From contig JAJTUP010000014.1 in assembly GCA_021399435.1 (NCBI GenBank), forward strand, positions 186,001-250,000: DNA of 64,000 nt, in the 5' to 3' direction. The stretch comes from Diaporthe sp. PMI_573 (taxonomy: Eukaryota; Ascomycota; Sordariomycetes; Diaporthales; Diaporthaceae). The position numbers were made by a program, and so were the translations under genes. The notes below the pieces were generated by a model. That model saw only the letters and a list, made by a program, of their open reading frames with translations. It was not told the DNA's origin and made no database searches. This document shows positions 11,299 to 21,999 of the stretch, piece by piece (position 1 is the stretch's first letter; every line of letters starts with the position of its first letter).

Positions 11299-11346
11299 AA
11301 AAAGCGCGTGACTTGCTGGGGTGCGTGACTTGTTGGTGTTTCACGT
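11299..11346 (-). repeat. right terminal inverted repeat of the pogo element
   Basis: Reverse complement of the left end: reading inward, ACGTGAAACACCAAC is identical, then A replaces G at several places (AAGTCACGC against GAGTCGCGC). Confidence 0.9.
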
Positions 11347-12009
11347 TAAAGTAAGTAGTATACTTAATTTTATATCTAATCATACCACCTTATATATCTA
11401 AATTTTGAGTTAACGTTAGGCTTACAATATAAATTATAAATATAAGTAGTTTTGTGTTTAATCCAGAAATTAACTGTACAGAATTGTTGATTCACAGCTA
11501 TTGTTGCCTAACTAAAAGAATGGGAAGGGTAGCAAAGCTGTGAAATAGTGTTGCTCTGGTTGTGGAGGCCATTTGGGCTGATAAGATAAGCTCTGTGCAT
11601 TACTGGCTGGGTCCTTCAGCCCACTGCCCTGACAGGAGACTATCTCACAGGAGGTTTGGTAGTGAGCACTAGGCTGTGTTGTAGACACCCCAGCATGAGT
11701 GGACTAGCCCAAGATGCTAAGAGCTCATTTAGATGCCTAGCAGCTTCACTTGAGAGGTGCATTCACGCTCGCGTCGTCACAAATTATTAGCTGGATTTTG
11801 ATCAATTCTTGACCTGTAGCTCTCGTAGCTAGTTAGTGGTCAGCTCAAGAGTCTGTCGAGAAATACCTAGATATGGTGGCCCCTTCCTCTTTGTGAGAAT
11901 TCAATCTGACTCTCCAACACTCTGCCCAGCAGCAACAGCAAATCACTACTCATTCTTGAAATCTCTTCTTCTCCAACCACACTCGCAACTTTCAACACCC
12001 GCCGAGACA
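11347..12009. other. intergenic
   Basis: An AT-rich first 130 bases beside the transposon, then ordinary noncoding DNA and the leader of the metallophosphoesterase gene. No gene seen. Confidence 0.55.
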
Positions 12010-12831
12010 ATGAGCATCCGCTTGCTCATTCTCTCTGACACCCACGATTCGGCTTTCCCCGACCCGGGGTCACTGCCGACCGTGGACGCCGTCATTCACT
12101 GCGGCGACCTCACCATGATCGGGGGCCTATCGAACTTCAGGAAGGCACTCGAGGCGCTATCCAGATGCCCGGCCGAACTGAGGCTTGTCATCCCGGGGAA
12201 CCACGACGTGTCCCTGGACCCCACGTGGTGGGCCGAGAACCTGGACGAAGACGACGACCCGGCCGAGCCAGAGCGAGCGAGGGAATTGTTTGCCAGTTTT
12301 GCCAGGAAGGGAGTCAGACTACTGGAGGAGGGTACGCACAAGATATCACTGCAGGATGGACGTAGTCTGACCCTGTACGCCTCGTCGTATACTCCCGAGT
12401 TCAACGGCTACGCCTTTGCCTACACCGAGGAGGAGGACAGGTTCAATACTGGAGCACACACCGTCCCTCCAGACGCCGATATCGTCATTACCCATGGCCC
12501 GCCCCTCGTCACGGTGGCGGGTTATCGGCTGGATCTGGGGCGAAACGGTGAGCATTGCGGCTGCTCAAAGCTATGGGCGGCTATAGAGCGCACACGGCCT
12601 CAGCTACATTGTTTTGGGCACATTCACGAGGGTTACGGGTCTCAAGTTGCACGATGGGGGCAGCCAGATGGAGTGACAATTGAGGATGTCTCCGTCACAA
12701 GGTGTGATGCTGGGCATACATGCTCAGCGCCTTCGACTACAGAAGGCAGGACGCTGCTGCTGAACGCAGCGATCATGTCACATGGTGGAGACAATAACAA
12801 GCCTTGGGTGGTCAATGTGGCGCTCTCTTGA
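12010..12831 (+). CDS. calcineurin-like metallophosphoesterase (MPPED/239-type)
   Basis: A single exon of 273 residues. All metal-binding motifs of the calcineurin-like phosphoesterase fold are present in order: SDTH (D10, H12), HCGD (D33), GNHD (N64, H65), then ITHGPP and GHIH in the C-terminal half. The length and the HCGD...GNHD spacing fit the small MPPED1/MPPED2-like group found widely in fungi. It would use two metal ions to hydrolyse a phosphate ester; the physiological substrate is unknown. The start at 12010 is chosen because the fold begins at once (MSIRLLILSDTH); the frame is open upstream to 11836 but that stretch looks like leader sequence. Confidence 0.9.
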   Translation: MSIRLLILSDTHDSAFPDPGSLPTVDAVIHCGDLTMIGGLSNFRKALEALSRCPAELRLVIPGNHDVSLDPTWWAENLDEDDDPAEPERARELFASFARKGVRLLEEGTHKISLQDGRSLTLYASSYTPEFNGYAFAYTEEEDRFNTGAHTVPPDADIVITHGPPLVTVAGYRLDLGRNGEHCGCSKLWAAIERTRPQLHCFGHIHEGYGSQVARWGQPDGVTIEDVSVTRCDAGHTCSAPSTTEGRTLLLNAAIMSHGGDNNKPWVVNVALS

Positions 12832-13229
12832 GTAGCTGTTGGATATTTCCAGCGCTTTTCCCATGCTCAAGTGTGTTCCCAAGATAAATCCTGCATACAT
12901 ACAGCATATGTATGCCTGTCGCCTTTCTTCCTTCTGCCATCGAATGCCGCTTGGCTGCAATCCATGCCCTGCAGCCGTGTCCATAGCTACATGGACAGGT
13001 CATATGACGAGTCCCTCCAGCACCACGGCCCTGGATGCCCGATTCAAAGACGACTCCCAGGCCAATGAAATACGCTCAACCCATCAACTGAGCATGCATG
13101 CACACTGCCCCTCGTTGCTCCATGCATGTCCAGAACCTGCACCTACGACCGAACAACAGCTGTCCCAGCTCCACGCACCGGTCCGGACGCGCCCAACTGT
13201 CATTCAGCCGCCGCCGAGTTCAACCCGTA
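12832..13229. other. intergenic, convergent 3' ends
   Basis: About 400 bases between two convergent genes. Nothing coding is supported. Confidence 0.55.
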
Positions 13230-13535
13230 TCATTCACTCTTCGTGAAATGCTCCGCGGCGGCTTTGATGCCTTCTGTGAACTCGTTGACCTGCCCCTTGA
13301 CCCCTTCCACCGTGACGTTGGGGTCAAACTTGAAGTACTTGCTGCCGCGCGCAAAGCCAACGAGGCGCTCGTATGCCCATTCGCCAATGGCCAGGTAGAT
13401 AGAGACGGCCTTGGCGCCGGTGGCGTTCTGGATCTGGTTTGCCTGGAAGGTCAGGCCGCTTCCGCGTCGCAGGCCGGCGAGGAGGGTTGAGGTGATGACC
13501 ACCAGGAAGAGCGTGTTGGGGATCAGTCCGACCAT
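13230..13535 (-). CDS. DUF1748/mitofissin-like small membrane-associated protein
   Basis: A single exon of 101 residues. The N-terminal helix reads LVVITSTLLAGLRRGSGLTF, close to the family pattern of a hydrophobic helix ending in ST-LAG-RR-(S/T)TGL. A second block, YLAIGEWAYERLVGFARGS, matches the family's YL-x-x-GEW helix before a short aromatic KYF. DUF1748 proteins are small, mitochondrial, and include the yeast mitochondrial fission factor Atg44/mitofissin; assignment here is by pattern only. This protein is about 25 residues longer than most members because of a charged tail (VEGVKGQVNEFTEG...). It could instead be a lineage-specific paralogue with another role. Confidence 0.6.
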   Translation of the reverse strand: MVGLIPNTLFLVVITSTLLAGLRRGSGLTFQANQIQNATGAKAVSIYLAIGEWAYERLVGFARGSKYFKFDPNVTVEGVKGQVNEFTEGIKAAAEHFTKSE

Positions 13536-15338
13536 TTTGGCTGTGCTGGCGTGTTGATGCTGTGCTGTGGGATGTGTGAGGATGAGGTGCAGAATAAGAA
13601 GACCCAGAGACGTTTGGGTCTGATGGAAGTGTTCAGAGATGGATGACTGATTGGGAAAGTTGTACTTTGCAGGTGGCAGAAGCCTGAGGCCTTCTTGACA
13701 CGTCAAGGATTTTGAGCTTGAGCACAGCCATCAGGATAAAGTGGAGCCGGGCTGTGCTGCAGCACCTGCAGGTGGGCTTTGTGCAGTCAGCCACTGCATG
13801 TTCATCCCGTCCTGTCAGTTGAAACCCGATATCCACAAGAGCCTGTGGATAAGCACATTTCAAAACGAATGCCCAGCGGCGACACGGAGTAAATCCGTCA
13901 AGGTACGCCCAGCCGCCTCCAACTACTGCAGTGAATCGGCTAACTCGGCTGCGGCTATCCGAGCCTTTGCAGCGGTCCACATGTCGAATAAGGGTCCAAG
14001 CAAGAGTCAGGGATGATGATAGGCCCAATGACCAAAAGCCTAATGATGCAATCCCGCTCTCTTAGGCGTTTGAAAAACAATGTTTTCCCTTCCTTTTTTT
14101 TTTTTTTTTATTAGCAAGCCTTGGGAGTTCGGACATTGAATCTTGCCGGTGGTTTTTTTTAAGTTTTTTAAATTTAAAACATCTCATCACAAGTTCAACT
14201 AGCGTTGCCTCAAGCTTCGACTGTGAGCACTTCCGCGTAACTAATCCTCGTCACATGATGTCTCCGATGCATTGGAGCTGCCCTACCATTCTTTACATCG
14301 GGTTGCGTGCGTGAATGGCGAAGCCCTTGATGCCGAGTACAACCTTAATCGATGCCACCAGTTTTTTCCCTTATGCCACATTAACGCGAGTCAACAGCTT
14401 TCTTGTGCGACGATCAAGCTATGCGTGGATGGCAGCACTCTGTCAAGTTGTCTTGTGGGTACGTTAAGCTATCATTTCATATATCGAGGCAAGGCGTCTA
14501 CAGGAATCATCACTTGATTGTTACATACCGAAGCTGTTTGCTCGGCCTCGATTTTAGCACGGCCCAAAGCAAACAACCGTCGTCTCACCAAACTTGCTTG
14601 GGATGCGTAAGACTTGGTAACAGTCAAACGAAAAGAATGAGGCTGGACTTTGGAGCCAGCTAAAACCTATTTTGTTTATATACGTTTCACTATCCACTGT
14701 CTCGCTGTTAATGAAAACAAGCCTTAATGATGCAGCACCCGTCAAAGAAATTTGAAAGCACTCATTCTCTCGGGCTGGCAGCCGGACCAGACCAACAATT
14801 CCATATGCAGCACGGAAACATACCCTCCAGGGCTACATAGGATCTGAGCCCATACACCGCTGCAAGTCAGATCTTGGAGCCAGATGTTATCTCTACAGAG
14901 GTCGGCCTGGACCGGTCTTCTGCGGTGTGAAGGGGAGGAGGTTTCTTGAAATTGATCCTTGGCGTAATACGCTTCACCCTTAAGAGGCCAAGCTAAGCGA
15001 GACAAGTACATGCAGCAAACAGGTCATCTGTTGTGGGAGAGGACAGCCACTATCACTATGCGTGCGTCCAGGGTAATTGATAGGCCAAAGAACAGCTGAC
15101 ATTATTGTTGAAGGATTGAGCGATAAGAGGAGAGTTTTAGTTGAGGTTGCACGGGTGCCTCGGTGCCTATAAACCCAGTGACGGCTCTTCTCCAGCTTCC
15201 AGAACTTTGCACGAAAGGCACGTCGACTCTCACCGGCACCATCTCGAGTCTATATTAGAGATTTCACTTTGAAATCCAAAGCCTTGTTAAGCTTTCAAAG
15301 CTTAGTCTTCATCTGTCCCATTTTGGGCCCTCAGAGCC
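13536..15338. other. intergenic
   Basis: About 1.8 kb without a supported gene. It includes a long T tract near 14094-14109 and short AT-rich patches at about 14150-14190. The last 150 bases look like a TC-rich leader for the next gene. Confidence 0.55.
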
Positions 15339-16019
15339 ATGTTTTCCATCCGAGGCTCTCCAGGCATAAGGCTACTGGCCGTATTCCTAGTCCTCATTGT
15401 CATTATTCTAGCCAACCTCGACAGCAATGACAGGCCCGTCATATTCCAAACACACATCCCTCGCCAGGGCATCATCCACAACGATCGCCCGGGCCCTCGG
15501 GGTCTTCAATACGCCGTTCGGGAGGGCCGCCGCCCAGCGCACGGGAGCGGCACCCGCAGTGCCTCGATATCTGCCACGCGGACCTCCTACCCGCAGCCGA
15601 CGCCTACGTGCTACATACCAGGCTTACTCGTCCCCTGGTACGACGTGGACGTCAACGAGCTGTGCCAGTGTGACCACTACATGTGGGACGACGGCAGCGC
15701 GGTGGCAAACGCGGACTGGTACGGCGGGAGGGCTATCTGCGGGGCAACCTGTGTGCCGCAGTTCGCGAACCAGACCAGGCTGGTGAATGAGGCAAATGGG
15801 AGCTTCTCGGAGTGTATGCTGGCCTGTGCGGGGTCTTTTGATAAGGCCAGGATGAGGAATAAGAGGCAGTCGGACGCTGACTATTGGTTCTGTCATGGGG
15901 TCAACTTCAAGAAGGGAGAGTTGTGTCAGTTTATTGGTGCCATTCGGTATTATGATTTCACGGGGGAGAAGTCTAAAGGGCAGTGTTGGGATAATGGACT
16001 TACCCCCGGGGGAGGATAA
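15339..16019 (+). CDS. cysteine-rich secreted or signal-anchored protein, unknown
   Basis: A single exon of 226 residues that I do not recognise. Residues about 12-27 (LLAVFLVLIVIILANL) form a strong hydrophobic segment after a short basic N-terminus, so it is either a signal peptide or a type II anchor. The middle is basic and disordered. The C-terminal half has ten cysteines (CQC, CGATC, CMLAC, and single Cys in FCHG, LCQF, QCW) and two potential N-glycosylation sites, suggesting a disulphide-bonded extracellular domain. An even Cys count and high Trp/Tyr content fit a small extracellular fold. A secreted effector-like or wall protein is possible but not shown. Confidence 0.6.
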   Translation: MFSIRGSPGIRLLAVFLVLIVIILANLDSNDRPVIFQTHIPRQGIIHNDRPGPRGLQYAVREGRRPAHGSGTRSASISATRTSYPQPTPTCYIPGLLVPWYDVDVNELCQCDHYMWDDGSAVANADWYGGRAICGATCVPQFANQTRLVNEANGSFSECMLACAGSFDKARMRNKRQSDADYWFCHGVNFKKGELCQFIGAIRYYDFTGEKSKGQCWDNGLTPGGG

Positions 16020-17799
16020 TGGGACGTGGACATCGTGGGTAGCGAGCAAAGTTGATAGTTCTGACTGTCCAAGCACTTGAGTTCCGGCCCATGTCATCGG
16101 CGCAGGCATTACTACCCATAATTGTCTGGTGTTCCGGTGCGCAGGCTCCGTTTTCTATCCCGCCTGTAGCAGTGACAGATGTATTTGTCCTCGATTCTTG
16201 ACCTTCTTTATATGATTAAGCCTGGTATTATATGGCAAGCTGTAATGCGCGTCTTTCGACTGACAGTAAGTCTGGTGCACCATTGCCAAGACCAAAAACG
16301 TAGGCTACGTATTTCAGGCAGTACACATGCTTACTGCTCACATGATGATAAGCAGCATAAAATTTGAACCTTTCCCTTCTCTGTTTTTGAAAATTGGGTT
16401 GGGATGTAGTCTGACACCGCTCTCATAACTGTCCGACCACATGAGGACTGTCTAGAATATACCATCACAAGTAGAGAGATAAGGCTTACAAGTAACGAGC
16501 CCGACCCAAACATACACAAGACTTTGCGCATTGTGTGTATTCGAATTTCATTTCAATCAGTAGTCAAAATGAATTACTGCTGGCAACCACGTACTAATGG
16601 GGCTTGGCAACATCAGTCACATCATTTAAACGGTCACGTTTTGCTAGGAATCCAGTCAAGAATCGGGCAAGCCCAACTAGAAACATCAGTCACAACAGAA
16701 TTCCATGACACCCGTAGCTTCGGTGGCGATTCGAGATATGGACTCAAGCATCACCACAATTTGTCGTGCAACGGGATGAAATCAGTACTCTCAAACATAA
16801 CTACCTAGGTACATTGACACACACACATGATGATGTTCCAGTGGAAGGCATCCATTTTGAACGATGACTCGATTGCTGTAGAGGAGGGAATTGCGATGAT
16901 GCTGAGTTTCTCGATGGTGGAGAGTACCTAGTGCTGGCCTGCACCTAACCTGGGAAGCAGCGTCTCTCCCAAACAATCATACAGGACCACCCATATATGT
17001 GCAGCAACTCAGCACAGAGTGTCTCCTGCCAGCCCGACGTGATGTGGTCGGCCCCATTCGCCTAATGCAAGCTCATTCGAGTTTGGACCTGGGCAGGTGG
17101 CCTGCTACGCATAGGAAGGTGCATCGAGCCGGCTGGAGCCGAACCTGTAGTGCCAGCACCAAGGCGTCCGCCAGACAGATAGCGCAGAGCTAAGGGGAGG
17201 CTTCGCTGGTGTCCGGTATCTGTACCTGCCTTAGAGCATCCGTATTCCTAGAGCCAGGCTGTGGCGCCGCTGGCACACTGCAACTGCTTAGCCGAAATTG
17301 GTGCAGCAGAGAGGGCGCAGTCAAGAAAGTGTCGTTCTTGGAGCCGATAAGTCTTGAGGAAAGCGCAGCCACTAGCAGACCGAAAGGCAATGGCCAGGCG
17401 AGCTAGAGCTTCTTCCTGAACCAGACACCTACCTGGGTAGGCAACTACTGGCCTTGAGATCCTAGGCACTTGCTTACCTAGGTACCTTGTAGCTTAAGTG
17501 GTGTGGTAGGTGTGTATATTTGTTGGGCATGGCGAGTGCTGAAGCCACGGCAGCTCCTTCCCAGAACTCTGACCACAACACAACACTGCACGCTGGGCGG
17601 GAAACACTGCTTGCAATCCTCACGTCATCCCAAATCGTTCCTCTCTCTCACCCTGACTTCAAACCTCCCTTCCAGGGCTTTCTCAAGCTCCCAAAGTTCA
17701 CCAGGCAGCCGTTGACGACTCTGCAGCCCAATTTTACCCCCACTCATCTTGCTCATCCTGCTCATCCCGCACAAAGGCCTCGCCACTCAATCCATCACC
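16020..17799. other. intergenic with TACCTAGGTA palindromes
   Basis: About 1.8 kb with no gene supported. It holds two copies of the palindrome TACCTAGGTA (16802-16811 and 17475-17484). Confidence 0.55.
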
Positions 17800-18477
17800 A
17801 TGCCGTGCCAGTTCCTCGTTTGGTTGCTACGCAGAATTATGCGATCCAACAGACCGCAGCCTCGCAACTTGCCACCAGCCCGTCCAAGAACCCATGTACC
17901 CATCGATGCACGCCCACAGGATCATACTCAGCCGCCCTCGTATGACCATTTGTTTCCTCACCTCAGGGACGGAAGGGAGGACCTCGAGACTATTCGCGCC
18001 CGGCATCCTCCAAAACGTCCATTAAATGCACCCATACCAACGGACTCGCCAACCGAAGCAGCTTACCTTGCTGGCGCGATTGCGTTTCCTGGCCTCGTCA
18101 GAGCCGCCCTGGACGAGACCCATCCTTGCATGATCATCGCACGCACTGCCCAAGCCATCTCCATCGCTGCCTCTACCTCGCAATCACACGCTGCCTTGCT
18201 TGCTGCTGTGAACACAATGGAGACCCTAGCCATTCTTTCTTACGAGCAAGAATGCGACCCAATGGCATTTGAGGATGAGGACGGACCGCAAATACTTATC
18301 AATTCTATCGACACTCCTGTGCGCCGAGCCTTGGCTCAGAAGCCGCCTTCTAATTCCTTCATTCCGCACTACGAACACCAACCTGCCGGACTAGGCTCTG
18401 CCGACACGATTCTGGCTGATAGGGCTTTCCTGGAAGCCTTCGTCCTAAACATGCACATTCTTCGACCGCCGATGTAG
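17800..18477 (+). CDS. hypothetical protein
   Basis: A frame of 225 codons from an ATG with a good context (ATCACCATG) to TAG. I do not recognise the family. The N-terminus is short, hydrophobic then basic; residues about 30-65 are Pro/Arg-rich; the C-terminal 150 residues look globular, with an alanine-rich helical stretch (AQAISIAASTSQSH, LLAAVNTMETLAIL) and an acidic CDPMAFEDEDG loop. An intron near the 3' end could extend it, since a GTATGC donor lies just past the stop. The case rests on amino-acid composition and length only. Confidence 0.4.
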   Translation: MPCQFLVWLLRRIMRSNRPQPRNLPPARPRTHVPIDARPQDHTQPPSYDHLFPHLRDGREDLETIRARHPPKRPLNAPIPTDSPTEAAYLAGAIAFPGLVRAALDETHPCMIIARTAQAISIAASTSQSHAALLAAVNTMETLAILSYEQECDPMAFEDEDGPQILINSIDTPVRRALAQKPPSNSFIPHYEHQPAGLGSADTILADRAFLEAFVLNMHILRPPM

Positions 18478-19839
18478 ACGAGGTATGCTCTCAGTTCCAT
18501 GGCGAAGCTTCACGCATTCTTGCGAAGTCATACTAACAAGAGACAGGACAATCCACCCACCTTCTGTCTACATGCCTGCCCACAAGCTCCCAGGCTGCTA
18601 GTTCTGTTCCAACCTCCCTATCCCACCGTGCCATCTGGCAGAACACGCCGACCCGGAAGGCCTTGCATTCACCATTGGCCAGACCACAACAAGAGCTGGC
18701 AGGGATACGACTCAGAAGCCCGCAATTCATCGTTCATGGACAAATCCCCATCCTACTGGCACATGGCACCCGGCTTTGCGCAGCAACGCCGCGAGGCGCC
18801 GTGGACCTCGTTCAGTGACAGGAATCACATTTCGAATTGCTGTTCAACCTCCCCTGCGCCTCGACACATCTCGTGATCCACTTCGAACAGTGGTCGATGA
18901 CAAGTCGTACTCGCCGGCGCGCGCGTCTTCCACAATCTGTCACCTCCTGAGTTATCGCCTCACAAATTCCTCGCCATCAACTCCGCGTCTCCACCTTCTC
19001 ATCACCTCCACCCACTCTGTCAGTCCGTCACTGCCATCAGCTCGTGGTCTCCAACCGTCTGGCCCGATTGCTCTACAGAGCCTTCGCGCCCGAATATGAA
19101 AAGTTGCTGGTCAGTCCCAAAACCCATAATGCTGTTGGTGTGTGTGCTTGTATGTGTGGCCTACAATTCTACATCTTCTTCTCAAGACTTCTTCCGCCCA
19201 TGCTTCAAGCCTGTGGCCTTAATTTCTACAATCCTCATTCTCCTCTGTCCACAACCATACTCCACCTTCCACTTCGAGAATATTCGAGCACGTTCGGTAC
19301 GAGTGGCACTGCATTAGCAGCCACTAGCAGCTTAATCGCTTGCTGTCCATGCAATAGGATCGACTACCCAGGTACGTGCGCACCTCTGTTTCGTTCTGCG
19401 TAGTGTCGATGCTGGACTCGTGGCTACCATTTTCGGAGGTGACCCGGTAGGAGAGCTGAAAGGCTTTAGGTCTTCTGCTGTGAGAGGTCTGGACCCTCTT
19501 GAACGAATGGTTGGCTTGGTTGCCATTTTTCCAGTCGATGGCAACTGCCCCCCTTCAGCCTCAGAAGTGACGGCTGGGAGGTGAAGGTTACTGACACCAG
19601 CAAACTGGTGGAGGCTGTTCAGACTGGTCGAGTTACATTTATGAGCAGGTCAAATGGACCAGCCTTGGAGTTAATGGGATGTCTATGTAATATGTCTTCC
19701 GATTCCAGGCCTGCCTTGTCACGTAATTATGGGCCTAGTCACGGAAGCATCTCCCGCCCTACACTGTCCACTCGTTCGAGTGCTTGCATCTTTCAGTCCA
19801 CAAAGCCTTGCCAAGTCATGGATAGAGAGCAAGCTAATG
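18478..19839. other. gene-poor stretch
   Basis: About 1.35 kb with several open frames under 130 codons but no motif, splice pattern or start context that I trust. It leads into the RIP-mutated block. Confidence 0.5.
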
Positions 19840-20480
19840 TATGATACACGAGGTAGTTTCTAAAACATAATACACATTCTAAAGAGCCTAGATACTCTAT
19901 TACTACCTAATCTATTTAATCTACTAACCTCTAGAGGAGGGGTAAGGTTTAGCTGGGTATACTCTTAGCTAGGTATATAGTAGTGGGTACTACTAATAGC
20001 AAGGTACTTAGAAGCCCTAGGATTAACTTAGATAGTAGGCTAGTACTATCTAGGTATTTTAGTCTTCTTTACTATAGCTATTATTAGTAAAGTACTTAAA
20101 TAAATAAGGATAGGTTATAATTCCTACTACTTATAAATATAATACCTAGTACTATTTTATTAATAATATCTCTAGTTAGTAATAATAAATAACTATTGCT
20201 AAGTAGAGTAAAGCTGTGATGAAACTTAAGTAAGAAGGTAGCCCTAAATATATATAAGGTATTAAGGTACTACTAGCTTTAACAGGTACTAGGGGTAGGG
20301 GTAGGGGAGATATTATACTCATTAGAATAGTATTTTTAATTACTAGATAGTATATAGTAATAGTACCTAGGCTAGTCTTGGTAGTGTAGCTAGGGCTAGG
20401 ATGGAGTACCCTTAACAGGGTAACTTGCTTTTTCTACATTAGGAACCTATCCTGAGGTAGCTAAAGGAAAGCCTAAACCT
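19840..20480. repeat. RIP-mutated AT-rich repeat relic
   Basis: About 640 bases dominated by TA, CTA and TAG words, with CA and TG nearly absent, flanked by GC-balanced DNA on both sides. No frame stays open. CpA-to-TpA loss is the mark of repeat-induced point mutation acting on a duplicated element. I cannot identify the original element; no terminal repeats are visible. Confidence 0.75.
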
Positions 20481-20961
20481 GGTTTTTTGACACAGCCTTT
20501 GTAGTCAAGAGCATAGAAATCTCACTGGTCGCTCAAGTGACCACCACACAGGTGTACGAATGCACCTTGTAATGTCATTGGTTGTTATTAAGGAGTGAGA
20601 TTTCCAAGCATCGTTCGGAAAGCGAATAGCGCGTATTTCACCTGTACTGCTAACAAACACTGTGAGACGGCTGACCAATGACTCGATTGGGAGCTAAGCA
20701 CCGTGTTTGATAAGGAAGCGGTGAGAACCTCCGGAGCAAATTACGCCACTATCCGCTTGACCCAAACGGACGAAAATTTTCTTTTCACTTCAGTGCAATT
20801 CCAGCACGCAGCATGTTTGCGTACGCCAACCTGTGCTCACCTCAACCCACCACACCAGGCCAACTCGACAACAACACCATGCAATAACACCAAGGATAAA
20901 CCACGAGGCTCAGCGCCCTAACCTTCCCTTCTAGCCTCGAACAACGCCTCGGCTGGGAGCA
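20481..20961. other. intergenic and leader of the SET-domain gene
   Basis: About 480 bases. GC content is normal again. The last 150 bases are rich in CA and CC, a typical fungal 5' leader. Confidence 0.5.
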
Positions 20962-21999
20962 ATGGCCAACCTCTCAGAGGCACCGCAGTCCGAACTCTTC
21001 GGCATCAGGCAGACCCCAGGCGCCGGGCGAGGGGTCTTTGCCAGACAGGACATTTCCAAGGGGACGGCGATCCACGTCGCCGACGACCTCTCGGCGCACG
21101 TCCTCTTCAGGGAGTACCGGAACGAGGTGTGCTGGCAGTGCCTCTGGTACGACCGCGGCAAGAGGCTGCCCATCCGCGACCCCGACCACGGCCTGGCGTT
21201 CTGCTCGGAGGACTGCCAGGGGAGATGGATCGAGCGGCACGACCCGGACTGCCTGTCCGTATGGCGCCACCTCGAGACACAGGTCAAGAGATCCGGGTCA
21301 AACACGGACGAGTTCGCGGATGCGGTGAGGCCGGGACCGGCAGAGATCGAAAGCAAGTGGAGGACGGCCGCACAGGCTGTGCAGCAGCTCCGGGGGTCTC
21401 CCAGGCGCGGGCTACTGAAGAGGGAGAAGAAAGAGCTCGCGAGGCTGCTAGCGGCTTCGGTAGACGCGGGCCTGTTCTCAGCAGACGTCGTCTCCTTCCA
21501 GCTCAACGCCGTGCTGAGCCGGCACCTTGACCCGGGGCAGTGGCCGGCCACCCTGGCGCTCGAGGAGGACACCCGCCCGTACAGCTCGACCACGGACCTG
21601 GAGCGGCACATCGCGTCGTACTACTTCCTGTCACTGATGCTCCCCGACGAGCTCGCCCAGGTCGCAAGCGCGGAGATGCTGAGCACGGTCAAGGGCCGGG
21701 AGGTGCGCAACAGCTTCGGCATCCGGTCGCTGGACGACGAGGGGTGTGAGTTCTTTGGCTGGGGGGTGTGGCCCTCCGCGTCCTACTTCAACCACAACTG
21801 CGACCCCAACACCGACAAGGAGAGGGTCGGGAGGACGTGGGTGTTCAAGGCCAAGAGGGACATATCGGCGGGCGAGGAGATCTGCATCTCGTACCTGGGC
21901 AGGGACATGAGCATCCTGCGCGAGGAACGCAATGCGCTGCTGAAGAAGACGTGGGGGTTTGAGTGCATCTGTCAGCGCTGCAGAGGCGAAGACAAATAG
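20962..21999 (+). CDS. SET-domain protein with MYND-like zinc cluster (SMYD/Set5-Set6 type)
   Basis: A single exon of 345 residues. The SET domain starts at about residue 11 (FGIRQTPGAGRGVFA), is split by a Cys/His cluster (C57, C60, C81, C85, H93, C97) resembling the MYND insert of SMYD proteins, and resumes with ASYFNHNCDPN (residues 273-283) and GEEICISYLGRD (304-315). A Cys-rich post-SET tail, CICQRC (335-340), closes it. NHxC and the GEExxxSY tyrosine are the AdoMet-binding and catalytic signatures, so it should be an active lysine methyltransferase. Whether its target is a histone, as with yeast Set5, or another protein cannot be told. Confidence 0.87.
   Translation: MANLSEAPQSELFGIRQTPGAGRGVFARQDISKGTAIHVADDLSAHVLFREYRNEVCWQCLWYDRGKRLPIRDPDHGLAFCSEDCQGRWIERHDPDCLSVWRHLETQVKRSGSNTDEFADAVRPGPAEIESKWRTAAQAVQQLRGSPRRGLLKREKKELARLLAASVDAGLFSADVVSFQLNAVLSRHLDPGQWPATLALEEDTRPYSSTTDLERHIASYYFLSLMLPDELAQVASAEMLSTVKGREVRNSFGIRSLDDEGCEFFGWGVWPSASYFNHNCDPNTDKERVGRTWVFKAKRDISAGEEICISYLGRDMSILREERNALLKKTWGFECICQRCRGEDK

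Larger units (their letters stand above)
8947..11346 (+). mobile_element. Fot1/pogo-type DNA transposon, degenerate, 2400 bp
   Basis: The element is bounded by imperfect terminal inverted repeats of about 48 bp; the first 15 bases, ACGTGAAACACCAAC, match exactly in inverse orientation at both ends. It is flanked by TA on each side (8945-8946 and 11347-11348), the usual target duplication of Tc1/mariner/pogo elements. Inside lies a transposase relic with helix-turn-helix, the NFDETGF motif of the DDE centre, a SHLLQPLD motif and a C-terminal CCHC knuckle. Many TGG or CAG codons have become TAG or TAA, as RIP produces. A 533-bp LTR-like sequence interrupts it, so without that insert and its 6-bp duplication the element would be about 1.86 kb, normal for Fot1-like elements. 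Confidence 0.92.
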
